From positions 90,417 to 154,416 of the forward strand of contig NZ_JAPSLK010000017.1 in assembly GCF_031180885.1 (NCBI RefSeq): a DNA stretch of 64,000 nucleotides, given 5' to 3'. This document shows positions 8,488 to 17,497 of this stretch, piece by piece. How positions within the stretch are numbered: position 1 is the first letter of the stretch; each line of letters opens with the position of its first letter. The notes beneath the pieces are model-generated. The model was not told the DNA's origin, made no database searches, and saw only the letters and a program-made list of their open reading frames with translations. The translations under genes and the position numbers were made by a program. The stretch is from Saccharothrix sp. (GTDB taxonomy: Bacteria; Actinomycetota; Actinomycetes; Mycobacteriales; Pseudonocardiaceae).

Positions 8488-9465
8488 ATGAGAGTCGCAG
8501 TTCTCGGGGCCGGGGCCATCGGGGCCTACGTCGGCGCTGCGCTGCACCGAGGTGGCGCGGAAGTTCATCTGATCGCTCGAGGTGCGCACCTTCAGGCCAT
8601 GCAGCACAAAGGGGTTCGGGTGCGCAGTGCGCGCGGGGACTTCAGCGCGAAGCCGCACGCGACCGCCGACCCCACCGAAGTCGGCCCGGTCGACTTCGTG
8701 TTCCTCGGACTGAAAGCCCACCAGTACGCGAGTTGCGGGCCCCTGCTCGAACCGCTCCTCGGACCGGACACCGCCATCGTCGCCGCCCAGAACGGCATCC
8801 CCTGGTGGTACTTCCACGGCCTCGCCGGCCACCCCCTGGAAGGCACCCGCATCGAAGCCGTCGACCCCCGAGGCTCGGTCACCGCCGTCCTGGAAACCCA
8901 GCGGGCGATCGGGTGTGTCGTCTACTGCTCCACCGAAATCGAAGCACCCGGTGTCATCCGGCACGTCGAAGGCACGCGGTTCTCGCTCGGGGAGCCCAAC
9001 CGCACAGTCTCCGAACGGGTCAAACTCCTCAGCGAAGCCATGATCGCGGGCGGCCTGAAGGCGCCGGTCGAGCGGGACCTCCGGGAGGACATCTGGGTCA
9101 AGCTCATGGGCAACGTCGCCTTCAACCCACTCAGCGCCCTCACCCGCGCGACCATGGCCGAGATCTGCGCCCACCGCGACACCCGTGAACTCGTCGCCCT
9201 CATGATGGCCGAGACGATCGCCGTCGCCCGCGCGGTCGGGTGTGAACCGAAGGTGTCCATCGAGAAGCGGATCGACGGGGCTCGGCGGGTCGGGGACCAC
9301 AAGACCTCCATGCTCCAGGACCTGGAGGCGGGCAAGGCGTTGGAGATCGACGCCATCATCGGCGCGGTCGTCGAGATCGCGGGGTTGACCGGGGTCGCCG
9401 CGCCCACCCTGCGCAGCGTCTACGCGGCCACGGACCTGTTGGCGCGCAAAGCAGTCACCCTCTGA
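8488..9465 (+). CDS. Ketopantoate reductase-like NAD(P) oxidoreductase (ApbA/PanE family)
   Basis: The 325-aa protein starts with a Rossmann motif (VAVLGAGAIGAYVGAALHRGG, glycine-rich loop at residues 7-13) and contains KLMGNVAFNPLSALT, matching the catalytic lysine region of 2-dehydropantoate reductases. The ATG at 8488 follows GCGAGGGA; the longer frame runs upstream through the tandem array and is rejected. It is the first gene of an operon with an aldehyde dehydrogenase and an acyl-CoA-dehydrogenase-like gene. That context suggests a catabolic 2-oxo/2-hydroxy acid substrate instead of pantothenate synthesis, which is an inference. Confidence 0.8.
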   Translation: MRVAVLGAGAIGAYVGAALHRGGAEVHLIARGAHLQAMQHKGVRVRSARGDFSAKPHATADPTEVGPVDFVFLGLKAHQYASCGPLLEPLLGPDTAIVAAQNGIPWWYFHGLAGHPLEGTRIEAVDPRGSVTAVLETQRAIGCVVYCSTEIEAPGVIRHVEGTRFSLGEPNRTVSERVKLLSEAMIAGGLKAPVERDLREDIWVKLMGNVAFNPLSALTRATMAEICAHRDTRELVALMMAETIAVARAVGCEPKVSIEKRIDGARRVGDHKTSMLQDLEAGKALEIDAIIGAVVEIAGLTGVAAPTLRSVYAATDLLARKAVTL

Positions 9466-9476
9466 AAGGACCGCTA

Positions 9477-11018
9477 ATGGACCAACCCATCCGGAAGCCG
9501 GGCACGTCCTGGCCGGAGCTGTACGAGCGGTGTCGGCGGGTCGCGCCCGAGGCTTTCCACGACGACCGGTTGCTCAACCACGTGGGTGGGCGGTGGCGGC
9601 GCAGCGGGACGGCAGGGGAAGCCACCTCGCCGGTGGACGGGTCGACCATCGCCGGACCGCCTCGCGTCGACGCCGTCACAGCCGCCGAAGCGACCCGGAA
9701 AGCCGCGGAACAGCACGAGAAGTGGCGGAGAACAGCACTCGCGGAACGCAGGAACAAGACGAGTGCCGCCCTGGACGACCTGCGGGAGCACCGGGACCTG
9801 CTCGCCCTCCTGCTGGTGTGGGAGATCGGCAAGCCCTGGAAACAAGCGACCGCCGACGTCGACCGGTGCATCGACGGAGTTCGTTGGTACGTCGAGGAAA
9901 TCGACCCCATGCTGGCCGGCCGCACCCCTCTGCACGGCCCGGTCAGCAACATCGCCAGCTGGAACTACCCGATGAGCGTCCTCATGCACGCCATGCTCGT
10001 GCAGTCCCTGGCGGGCAACGCGGTCATCGCCAAGGCGCCCACCGACGGCGGCGTCGCGTGCCTGACCCTGGCCACCGCCCTCGCCGTCCGCCACGGCCTG
10101 CCGCTCACCCTGGTCAGCGGCAGCGGTCGGGAGCTGTCCCCGGTGCTCGTCGGCGCGCCGGAGATCGGCTGCCTGTCGTTCGTCGGCGGACGCGGTGCGG
10201 GCGGCGAGATCGTGTCCGCGCTGGACCCGAGCAAACGACACGTGCTCGAACAAGAAGGCCTCAACACCTGGGGCGTCTGGGAGTTCAGCGAATGGGACAA
10301 CCTGAAACCCCAGCTGCGCAAGGCATTCGACTACGGCAAGCAGCGGTGCACGGCCTACCCGAGGTACGTGGTGCAACGCGAGCTGTTCGACGAATTCCTA
10401 GCCGTCTACCTGGAGTCGTTGCGGGAACTGCGGTTCGGGCACCCGTTGGCGGTCGACCACGCCGATGATCCGTTGCCGGAACTGGACTTCGGCCCGCTCA
10501 TCACCGACGCCAAGGCGAAGGAACTGGCGGACGCGGTCGAGGAGGCGATCGGCAAGGGCGGGGTGCCGCTGTACCGGGGATCGTTGACCGACGGGCGTTT
10601 CCTGCCCGACCAGGACACCTCCGCCTACTTCGCCCCGGTCGCCCTGCTCGCGCCGCCGCCGTCGAGCCCGCTGCACCACGCCGAGCCGTTCGGACCGGTC
10701 GACACGGTCGTCCTGGTCGACACCGAGGCCGAACTCCTGGCCGCCATGAACGCCAGCAACGGCGCACTGGTCGCCTCGCTGTCCTGCGACGACGAGTCCA
10801 CCGCACGCCGGCTCGCCGCCGACGTCAACGCGTTCAAGGTCGGCATCAACGCCCCGCGGTCGCGCGGTGACCGCGACGAGGTGTTCGGCGGGCGGGGCGC
10901 GTCGTGGCGCGGTGCGTTCGTCGGCGGGGCGCTGCTGGTGCACGCGGTCACCGAAGGGCCGCCCGGCGAACGCCTGTACGGCAACTTCCCGTCCTACTCG
11001 CTGTACCCACCGACCTGA
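9477..11018 (+). CDS. NAD(P)-dependent aldehyde dehydrogenase family protein
   Basis: The 513-aa protein has the aldehyde-dehydrogenase fold. The conserved Asn is in SNIASWNYP (Asn163), the general-base Glu is in the LEQEG segment (about residues 258-260), and the catalytic Cys291 is in GKQRCTAYPRYVV. The usual FTGS cofactor-loop motif is replaced by FVGGRGAGGEI, and the segment after Glu (NTWGVWEFSEWDN) is unusual, so the substrate and cofactor may differ from common members. It starts 11 bp after the PanE-like gene with GAAAGGA as ribosome site. Confidence 0.82.
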   Translation: MDQPIRKPGTSWPELYERCRRVAPEAFHDDRLLNHVGGRWRRSGTAGEATSPVDGSTIAGPPRVDAVTAAEATRKAAEQHEKWRRTALAERRNKTSAALDDLREHRDLLALLLVWEIGKPWKQATADVDRCIDGVRWYVEEIDPMLAGRTPLHGPVSNIASWNYPMSVLMHAMLVQSLAGNAVIAKAPTDGGVACLTLATALAVRHGLPLTLVSGSGRELSPVLVGAPEIGCLSFVGGRGAGGEIVSALDPSKRHVLEQEGLNTWGVWEFSEWDNLKPQLRKAFDYGKQRCTAYPRYVVQRELFDEFLAVYLESLRELRFGHPLAVDHADDPLPELDFGPLITDAKAKELADAVEEAIGKGGVPLYRGSLTDGRFLPDQDTSAYFAPVALLAPPPSSPLHHAEPFGPVDTVVLVDTEAELLAAMNASNGALVASLSCDDESTARRLAADVNAFKVGINAPRSRGDRDEVFGGRGASWRGAFVGGALLVHAVTEGPPGERLYGNFPSYSLYPPT

Positions 11019-11028
11019 GGAGGCCGTG

Positions 11029-12063
11029 ATGTCCTACCGCGCCACCGTCCAGCGGATCGTCCGCACCGTGGTCGAGCCCCGGGCGGCGGAGGTCGACCGG
11101 GACGGCCGGTTCCCGCGCGAGGCGGTGCGGGCGTGCCACGGGGTGCTCGGGCTGACCATGTCGCGTGGGGTCGGCGGGGGCGGGCACGGGTTGGCGGAGG
11201 CGAGTTGGGTCGTGGAGCGGTTCGCGCGGGCGTGTGCCAGCACGGGAACCGTGTTGCAGTCCCATTTCGCGGCCGCTGCGGCGTTGGATCGGTTGGCGGA
11301 CCGGGGTTTCCGGGGCGAGTTGGCGTCTGGGCGGCATCTGGCCTCACTTGCGGTGTTCGGGGCGGACGGGTGGTTCCTGAGTCCGGCCGGCACGGCGGTC
11401 CAACGCGGGACGGTGGTCGACCTGCGGGACCGCAAGAGCGGTGTGGTGTCGGCGGCGGAGGCGGACAGCTACCTGTGGTCGGCGCTGGACGGTCGCGGGC
11501 GGACGGCGCTGTGGCTCGTGCCGGGCAACGCGCCGGGGCTGCTGGTGCCGGTGAGCCGGCAGGGGATCGGCTTGCGCGGCAACGCTTCCACCACCGTGTG
11601 GGCCGACCCCGCGCAGGTGCCGGCGGACTGCGCGCTGGGTGACGGGTTCGACGCTCTCGTGCACCGCGTGCTGCCGTGGCACGTGGTGCTGGGCGCGTCG
11701 GTCGGGCTCGGGATCATGGAAGGGGCGATCGAGGCGGCGGAACGGGCGGCGGCCCCTCGGGCGTCCGTCGTCCGGATGCGGTTGCGGGCGGACGCGGTGC
11801 GGGTCCTGCACGCCGACGCGGTGGCGGCGGTGGGGTGGGAGCCGGAACGGGCGCGGCGGAAGCTGGGCCAGTTGGCGGTGGCGTCGGCGGAGGCCGTGAC
11901 GGCGGTGACAGATCTGGCGGTCAAGACCTGCGGGGACGCCGCTTTCGACGGTGAACTGGGCTTGGAGCGCCGGTTCCGCGACGCGCGGGCGCTGTGCGCG
12001 ATGGCCCCGACGGCGGACGCGGTGGTCGAGTTCATCGCGCGAGGCGAACGCCTGGGCGCGTAG
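11029..12063 (+). CDS. Acyl-CoA dehydrogenase-like flavoprotein
   Basis: The 344-aa protein resembles acyl-CoA dehydrogenases: an N-terminal helical domain (GVGGGGHGLAEASWVVERFARACASTG), a middle beta domain (about 120-200) and a C-terminal helical bundle (LGASVGLGIMEGAIEAAERAA). It is shorter than usual (about 380) and the middle domain is divergent, so it may be a dehydrogenase, a flavin monooxygenase of the same fold, or a degenerate member. The ATG at 11029 (GTG at 11026 is an alternative) follows TGAGGAGG. It is the last gene of the GntR-linked operon. Confidence 0.7.
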   Translation: MSYRATVQRIVRTVVEPRAAEVDRDGRFPREAVRACHGVLGLTMSRGVGGGGHGLAEASWVVERFARACASTGTVLQSHFAAAAALDRLADRGFRGELASGRHLASLAVFGADGWFLSPAGTAVQRGTVVDLRDRKSGVVSAAEADSYLWSALDGRGRTALWLVPGNAPGLLVPVSRQGIGLRGNASTTVWADPAQVPADCALGDGFDALVHRVLPWHVVLGASVGLGIMEGAIEAAERAAAPRASVVRMRLRADAVRVLHADAVAAVGWEPERARRKLGQLAVASAEAVTAVTDLAVKTCGDAAFDGELGLERRFRDARALCAMAPTADAVVEFIARGERLGA

Positions 12064-12163
12064 GCACCGAGCGTGCCGGGCGGCTACCCGGGAGTGCGGT
12101 TTTCGTTACCCGGCCGGGTGATGGGCGGCGCTTGCCCGAGAACCGGCACCGATAGTGGGGTGA

Positions 12164-12585
12164 GTGGCGACCGGGCGGGGGAGGCGTGGGCGGCGCCGGG
12201 ACTGGGGGCAGGTCTCGGCCCTGGTGTCCGCGTTGGCGGCGGTGGGGGCGGAGGTGTTCACCGCGCTGTCGCTGCGGGCCACGCGGGACCAGGTCGAGAT
12301 CGCCGAGCGCGGGCAGGTCACCGACCGGTACAGCAAGGCGGTCGAGCAGCTCGCCCACGGCCGGTTCGAGGTGCGGCTCGGCGCGGTGCACGCGTTGGAG
12401 CAGATCGCGCGGGACTCGGCGTCGCACCGGGCGGTCCTCGCGGGCGCCGACCTCGACGGGCGAACCTCGCGGGCGCGTACGTCCGGGACGCGGACTTCAC
12501 CGGCGCCACGGTCGACTTCGACCAGGCGCTCAAAGCCGGCGCGATCGACGACTACCCGCCGGACCCGCCGGCGTGCGGACTGTGA
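12164..12585 (+). pseudogene. Frameshifted, shortened pentapeptide-repeat protein remnant
   Basis: From GTG 12164 the frame reads a basic N-terminus, a hydrophobic stretch (VSALVSALAAVGAEVFTAL) and the segment TDRYSKAVEQLAHGRFEVRLGAVHALEQIARDS. This is the usual beginning of actinobacterial membrane-anchored pentapeptide-repeat proteins. Near 12455 the homology jumps to another frame, which reads ANLAGAYVRDADFTGATVDF (pentapeptide repeats) and stops at 12585. The usual linker and most repeats are missing as well. A sequencing error could explain the shift but not the missing parts. Confidence 0.55.
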
Positions 12586-12598
12586 AAGGAGACCGGGC

Positions 12599-12808
12599 AT
12601 GGCGCAGAACTGCCCGAACGGCACCGCCTGGCAGGACGGGTGGTACTACCCCGACCCGCCGGGCGACGGCAGCGGGTTGCGGCAGTACGCCAAGGGCCAG
12701 TGCTTCGCCGGCAGACTTGGCACGACCTGGCGGTTCAAGCACTCGATCCTGCCGCCCGAACCGCCGTACCCGCCGGGTCCGTGGGGTGGTGCGGGCTCGC
12801 CGTCCTGA
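12599..12808 (+). CDS. Small Trp/Tyr/Pro-rich hypothetical protein (69 aa)
   Basis: The ATG at 12599 follows AAAGGAG with good spacing. The protein is rich in Trp, Tyr, Gly and Pro, has two cysteines (NCPNGTAW, GQCFAGRL) and ends in a proline-rich tail (PPEPPYPPGPWGG). It has no signal peptide or membrane segment. It starts 13 bp after the pentapeptide-repeat remnant. I recognise no family. Confidence 0.5.
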   Translation: MAQNCPNGTAWQDGWYYPDPPGDGSGLRQYAKGQCFAGRLGTTWRFKHSILPPEPPYPPGPWGGAGSPS

Positions 12809-12943
12809 CGCGCCCGCACCGGCCCTGTCTGCGCACGCCGGGCGCGGCCTCCGGCCCCGGAACGATCATCTCACGCGACACCGACAATTCCGGTGGAGCG
12901 GGCTGACGGCCCGGTCGGTGCACGCCGGCACGGACCGGCCCGG

Positions 12944-14437
12944 TCAGTGCACGCCCAGCACGCCGTCCACCCGGCGCGGGATGCCCAGCGGGTTGTCCGC
13001 CCGCAGCTCCGCCGGCAGCAGGGCGTCCGGCCACGACTGGTAGGTCACCGGGGCCAGCCACCGCCGGATCGAGGTCGCGCCGACCGACGTGTGCAGCGGG
13101 TTGGTGGTGGCGGGCCACGGGCCGCCGTGGTGCATGCCCCACGCCACCGCCACCCCGGTCGGCCAGCCGTTGAAGATCAGCCGCCCGGCGACCCCGGCCA
13201 GCGCGGACGCGACCGCCCCGGCCAGCCCGTGCTCGTCGTTCGAGGCGTGCACGGTGCCGGTGAGCGTGCCGGGCAGCCGGGGCAGCACCTCCAGCAGGGC
13301 CTCGGGGTCGGTGTAGGTGACGACGATCCCGGCCGGCCCGAAGTGCTCCTCGGTCAGCTTCTCCAGGTTCTCGGCGAACACGTCCAGCGGCACCTCGAAC
13401 AGCTTCGGCGCGGCCGTGAACCCCTCCTCCGGCGCGCTACCGGCGGCGACCTGCTTGGCCAGCCCGGACGCGGCCAGCTCCTCGGTGCCCGACCGGTAGG
13501 AGTCCGACATCCGCTCGTTGAGCATCGCGCCACCGGTCGTCCCGTCGACCGCGGACGCCAGCGCCGGCACCAGGGACTCCGGCGCGAACAGCAGCCCCGG
13601 GTTGGTGCAGAACTGCCCCACGCCCATGGTGAGCGACCCGGCGAACCCGGTCGCCACCTCCTCCGCCCGGGTCGCCGCCGCACCCGGCAGCACCACGGCC
13701 GGGTTCACGCTGCCCAGCTCGCCGTAGAACGGGATCGGGTCCGGCCGCCCCTGCGCGATGTCGAACAACGCCCGCCCGCCGCCGGTCGACCCGGTGAACC
13801 CGACCGCCTTCACCGCCGGGTGCTTGATCAGCGTCACGCCCGCCTCGGTGCCGTAGACGATCCCGAACACCCCGTCCGGCACCACGGAAGCCACCACGCG
13901 CGCGGTCTCCTGGGACGTCCCGGGGTGCGCCGAGTGCGCCTTCACGATCACCGGGCACCCGGCGGCCAGCGCGGACGCCGTGTCCCCGCCCGCGACCGAG
14001 AACGCGAACGGGAAGTTCGACGCGGAGAAGACCGAGACCGTCCCGAGTGGACGGAGCATCCGCCGCAGCACCGGCCGGGGCGGGACGGTGTCCGGGTCCG
14101 CCGAGTCCAGCACCGCCTCGACGTAACCGCCCTCCCGCAGCACCTGCCCGAACAGCCGCAGCTGGTTGGTGGTCCGCTTCAGCTCGCCGGACAGCCGGGG
14201 CACGCCCAGCGCCGTCTCCGCGTCCGCCACCGCGACCAGGGTCTCGGCGGACGCGTCCAGCGCGTCGGCCACCCGTTCCAGCACGTCCGCCCGCTCCGCC
14301 GCGGGCAGCGCCGACCAGGCCGGGAACGCGTCCGCGGCGGCCCGCGCCAGCACGTCGACCTGGTCGTCGGTGGTGGCCGGGACCGGCTCCCCGAACGGCT
14401 CGCCGGTCCGGGGGTCGTAGCCCTGCACGACGGTCAC
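12944..14437 (-). CDS. 2-oxoglutarate semialdehyde dehydrogenase (NADP+), aldehyde dehydrogenase family
   Basis: The 497-aa protein would oxidise 2-oxoglutarate semialdehyde (2,5-dioxopentanoate) to 2-oxoglutarate, the last step of oxidative uronate breakdown. Landmarks are SASNFPFAFS (Asn region), GFTGSTGGGRALF (cofactor loop), YGELGSVNP (Glu) and GQFCTNPGLLF (catalytic Cys), all typical of the KGSADH subgroup. The GTG start overlaps the stop of the uronate dehydrogenase gene by 4 nt (GTGA) and has GGAGG upstream. It is the last gene of the iclR-udh-KGSADH operon. Confidence 0.87.
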   Translation of the reverse strand: MTVVQGYDPRTGEPFGEPVPATTDDQVDVLARAAADAFPAWSALPAAERADVLERVADALDASAETLVAVADAETALGVPRLSGELKRTTNQLRLFGQVLREGGYVEAVLDSADPDTVPPRPVLRRMLRPLGTVSVFSASNFPFAFSVAGGDTASALAAGCPVIVKAHSAHPGTSQETARVVASVVPDGVFGIVYGTEAGVTLIKHPAVKAVGFTGSTGGGRALFDIAQGRPDPIPFYGELGSVNPAVVLPGAAATRAEEVATGFAGSLTMGVGQFCTNPGLLFAPESLVPALASAVDGTTGGAMLNERMSDSYRSGTEELAASGLAKQVAAGSAPEEGFTAAPKLFEVPLDVFAENLEKLTEEHFGPAGIVVTYTDPEALLEVLPRLPGTLTGTVHASNDEHGLAGAVASALAGVAGRLIFNGWPTGVAVAWGMHHGGPWPATTNPLHTSVGATSIRRWLAPVTYQSWPDALLPAELRADNPLGIPRRVDGVLGVH

Positions 14438-15246
14438 CGACCCGCCTCCTTCACAGCCGTGTCGAACTCCGGGCCGCACCAGGTGCCGCCCAGGTACTTG
14501 TGCGCCAACGAGTCGGGGTCGCCCTCGGGGACGTCCGCCGCGAACACCTCGGAGTCGTCCTTCGACTCGTACCCCAGCGCGCGGGCCTCGTCCAGGGAGA
14601 ACCAGCGCCGCGTGTTGTCCGAGACGCCCCACACCACCCGGAAGCCCGGCGACGGCGCGGACAGGCACGCCTCGAACAGCCGTGCGCCGTCGTCCGGTGA
14701 CAGCCAGGTGGACAGCATCCGGGCGTCCTTGGGCCGTTCGAAGCACGACCCGATGCGCACGGCGATGACGTCCATGCCGTACCGGCTCGCGTACAGGCTG
14801 CCCAGCGCCTCCAACGCCACCTTGCTCACGCCGTAGTAGGTGTCCGGCTGCGGGAACAGGTAGTCGCCCGCCTCGCCCGACGACCGCTCGTAGAAGCCCA
14901 CGGCGTGGTTGGAGCTGGCCAGGACCACCCGGTTGACCCCGTTGCGCCGCGCGGCCTCCAGCACCACGTGCGTGCCGTTGATGTTCACGTCGAGGATCTG
15001 CGCCCACGGCTGTTCCAGGCTGTGCCCGCCCAGGTGGATCACCGCGTCGACGCCCTCGCACGCGGCGTCCATCGCGGCCTGGTCGGTCACCGAGGCCCGC
15101 ACCACCTCGACGGCCTCGCCCTCGGCGGCCGGCGGCTGCTCGCCGATGTCCAGCAGCCGCAGCACTCGGCCGGGCGCGGCGAGCCGGGTGCGCATCAAAG
15201 TGCCCACCCCACCGGCGGAACCGGTGATCAAAATGCGTGAAGTCAC
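14434..15246 (-). CDS. udh: Uronate dehydrogenase (NAD-dependent epimerase/SDR family)
   Basis: The 270-aa short-chain dehydrogenase has the N-terminal cofactor motif ILITGSAGGVG, the segment DAVIHLGGHS and the catalytic YYGVSK (Tyr and Lys). This pattern and length match bacterial uronate dehydrogenases, which oxidise glucuronate or galacturonate to aldaro-lactones. The GTG at 15246 has AGAGG upstream; a longer frame upstream overlaps the regulator and is rejected. Its neighbours (glucarate dehydratase, KdgD, semialdehyde dehydrogenase) complete the same pathway. Confidence 0.87.
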   Translation of the reverse strand: MTSRILITGSAGGVGTLMRTRLAAPGRVLRLLDIGEQPPAAEGEAVEVVRASVTDQAAMDAACEGVDAVIHLGGHSLEQPWAQILDVNINGTHVVLEAARRNGVNRVVLASSNHAVGFYERSSGEAGDYLFPQPDTYYGVSKVALEALGSLYASRYGMDVIAVRIGSCFERPKDARMLSTWLSPDDGARLFEACLSAPSPGFRVVWGVSDNTRRWFSLDEARALGYESKDDSEVFAADVPEGDPDSLAHKYLGGTWCGPEFDTAVKEAGR

Positions 15247-15266
15247 TGGAATCCTCTCGCCGGAAT

Positions 15267-16049
15267 TCAGCGGCCGAACTGCCTCAGCAGCTCGGTAATC
15301 GTTCGAGCGCCGTGCAAAAGCGCGTCCACAACCTGCTTCTCGTGCTCCGGCGTGAGCCGCCCCAAAGGCACCGAACAGCTCATCGCGTCCAGAACCGGCG
15401 ACCGATAGGGCAGCGCGACCGCGAAACAGCCCAGACCGGGCGTGTTCTCCTCGCGTTCGTGGGCGTAGCCCACGGACCGGAACCCGGCCAACTGGGCGTG
15501 CAGCGCGCCCCGGTCCACCACCGTGTTCGGCGTCAGCGGCTCCAGCCTGACCGGCAGGATCGCGTCCACCTCCTGCGGCGTGCGGGCCGCCAGCAGCGCC
15601 TTGCCCAGGGACGTCGAGTGCGCGGGCAGGCGGCGACCCACGCGCGAGACGACCCGGAGGTGGTGCTCGGACTCCCGGCTGGCCAGGTAGACCACGTCGG
15701 AGCCGTCGAGGCGGGCCAGGTGGACCGTCTCGTTGATCTCCCGGCGGACCTGCTCCATGACCCGGATCGCGACCTGCACGACCGGGTCGTGGTCCAGGTA
15801 CGAGGTGCCGACGAGCAGGGCGCGCACGCCGATGCCGTAGGTGCCGCGGGTGGTGTCCAGCTCGACCCAGCCGCGCGCGACGAGCGTCTGCAACAGCATG
15901 TAGAGGCTCGACTTGGGGTAGCTCAGCTCGCGGTGCAGTTCGGTCAGCGTCAGCGGGCGCTCCGACGCCGACAGCACCTCCAGCAACTCCACCGTCCGGT
16001 CGGCCGATTTGACCGCGTTCGGCCGTGCGGGTGACGCGGGACCAGTCAC
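15267..16049 (-). CDS. IclR-family transcriptional regulator of the uronate locus
   Basis: The 260-aa protein has an N-terminal winged helix (LLEVLSASERPLTLTELHRELSYPKSSLYMLLQTL) and a C-terminal IclR effector domain (about 85-255, with HSTSLGKALLA and GFRSVGYAHEREE). The GTG at 16049 follows GGAGGACAG. It heads the minus-strand operon with udh 20 bp behind it and is divergent from the ABC transporter, so it most likely controls both arms in response to a uronate or aldarate. IclR members can be repressors or activators; which one cannot be told here. Confidence 0.87.
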   Translation of the reverse strand: MTGPASPARPNAVKSADRTVELLEVLSASERPLTLTELHRELSYPKSSLYMLLQTLVARGWVELDTTRGTYGIGVRALLVGTSYLDHDPVVQVAIRVMEQVRREINETVHLARLDGSDVVYLASRESEHHLRVVSRVGRRLPAHSTSLGKALLAARTPQEVDAILPVRLEPLTPNTVVDRGALHAQLAGFRSVGYAHEREENTPGLGCFAVALPYRSPVLDAMSCSVPLGRLTPEHEKQVVDALLHGARTITELLRQFGR

Positions 16050-16082
16050 CTGTCCTCCCCGGTGAGTACTGAGACGCGCTTC

Positions 16083-16158
16083 TTGACACGTCGCAGTGGC
16101 GATTCTTACAGTCCGCCCATCACGTTCACAAGTACGACTCCGTTTCACGCATGTGAAC
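16083..16158 (+). promoter_or_regulatory. Promoter and inverted-repeat operator of the uronate import operon
   Basis: TTGACA (16083-16088) and TACAGT (16107-16112) with an 18-bp spacer form a strong housekeeping promoter. GTTCACA (16124-16130) and TGTGAAC (16152-16158) form an inverted repeat just after the expected start site, with a third related half-site GTTTCAC at 16142-16148. The position suits binding of the divergent IclR protein to block or modulate transcription. Confidence 0.65.
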
Positions 16159-16171
16159 AAGGAGAGCGCTC

Positions 16172-17497
16172 ATGAGAACATCCCGCCGGTCCGTCACCGC
16201 TGCCGCTGCACTGGCCGTCGTGGGACTCGTCGGCTCGGCCTGCGGCACCTCGTCCGGCGGGGCCCAAGTCCAGCAGGACCCCAACGCGCCGTTCGAGGTG
16301 TGGACGCGCAGCACCGAGGCGCCCGCGAAGGTCTACGCGAAGCTGTTCGCCGACTTCGAGCAGAAGACCGGCGTCAAGGTGGACTACAAGCCGATCTTCA
16401 CCGACTTCGAGAAGCAGCTCCAGCAGCGCGCGGCCTCGAAGGACCTGCCGGACGTCATCATCAACGACACCGGCTCGCTCGGCACGCTGGTCCAGCAGGG
16501 CCTGGTCCCCGAGCTGGACCGCGCCTCCGTCGTCGGCAACGGCGACATCGTCGAGCGGGCCTGGGAGAGCGCCAAGGGGGCGGACGGCAAGTACTACGGC
16601 GTCCCGTTCTCCGCGCAGTCGTTCGTCACCCTGATCCGCAAGGACTGGCGGGAAAAACTCGGCAAGCCGCTGCCGCGGACCTGGGCCGACCTCGCCGACC
16701 TGGCCACCGCGTTCACCACGCAGGACCCGGACGGTGACGGCCAGGCCAACACCTACGGGATGCTCGTCCCGGGCACCACCGACCGCGGCTACCTGGCCTG
16801 GTGGGCGTCGAGCTACCTGCTCCAGGCGGGCGGCGACATCGTCAAGGCCGACGGCGACAAGTACGCCGTCGCCATCGACTCCGCCGAGTCGGTCAAGGCC
16901 GTCGAGTGGATCCGCGGGCTGTTCTGCGACAGCAAGGTCGTCGTGCCCGGCGCGCTGACGCTCAACACCAACGACGCGCACGCGTTCTTCGAGTCCGGCA
17001 AGGCCGGCATCTACCACACCGGCCCGTACATGTTCGGCCGCTTCGACCAGAAGCTGGGCAAGGACAAGTACGAGGTCATCGCGCCTCCGGCCGGTCCGGC
17101 GGGCGTCGGGTCGCTGGCCGAGGGCGAGAACGTCTACCTGATGGCCGGGTCGCCGCGGGTGGCCGACCAGAAGAAGCTCGCCGAGTTTTTGATCAGCGCG
17201 GGCGCGCAGCAGGCCGGCATGAAGGGCGAGACGCAGCCGGTGGTCCGGCTGCCGGTCAACAAGAACGTGGACGTGGAGACCGTCTACAACGACGCCCGCT
17301 GGAACACCGTGGCCAAGCTCTACCAGGACAGCGCGAAGCCGTTCCCGAGCCTGCCGAACTTCCAGCCGTTCCGGCAGCAGACCGCCGAGGGCCTCAACGG
17401 CATCCTCGCCACCTGCGCCACCGACGTGAAGGGCGAGTTGAGCAAGCTCGCCGGGAACCTGAAGAAGGAGCTCCAGGCGCAAGGGATGGCCAAGTGA
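16172..17497 (+). CDS. ABC sugar-acid substrate-binding lipoprotein (CUT1)
   Basis: The 441-aa protein has an N-terminal signal with positive start (MRTSRRS), hydrophobic core and a lipobox-like VGSAC placing the lipid-bearing Cys at residue 24. The rest is a solute-binding protein of the carbohydrate (CUT1) class (FEVWTRSTEAPAKVYAKLF, DVIINDTGSLGTLVQQGLV, AWWASSYLLQAGGDI). AAGGAG precedes the ATG. It is first in an operon with two permeases and catabolic enzymes for aldarates, so a uronate, aldarate or uronide is the probable ligand. Confidence 0.87.
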   Translation: MRTSRRSVTAAAALAVVGLVGSACGTSSGGAQVQQDPNAPFEVWTRSTEAPAKVYAKLFADFEQKTGVKVDYKPIFTDFEKQLQQRAASKDLPDVIINDTGSLGTLVQQGLVPELDRASVVGNGDIVERAWESAKGADGKYYGVPFSAQSFVTLIRKDWREKLGKPLPRTWADLADLATAFTTQDPDGDGQANTYGMLVPGTTDRGYLAWWASSYLLQAGGDIVKADGDKYAVAIDSAESVKAVEWIRGLFCDSKVVVPGALTLNTNDAHAFFESGKAGIYHTGPYMFGRFDQKLGKDKYEVIAPPAGPAGVGSLAEGENVYLMAGSPRVADQKKLAEFLISAGAQQAGMKGETQPVVRLPVNKNVDVETVYNDARWNTVAKLYQDSAKPFPSLPNFQPFRQQTAEGLNGILATCATDVKGELSKLAGNLKKELQAQGMAK

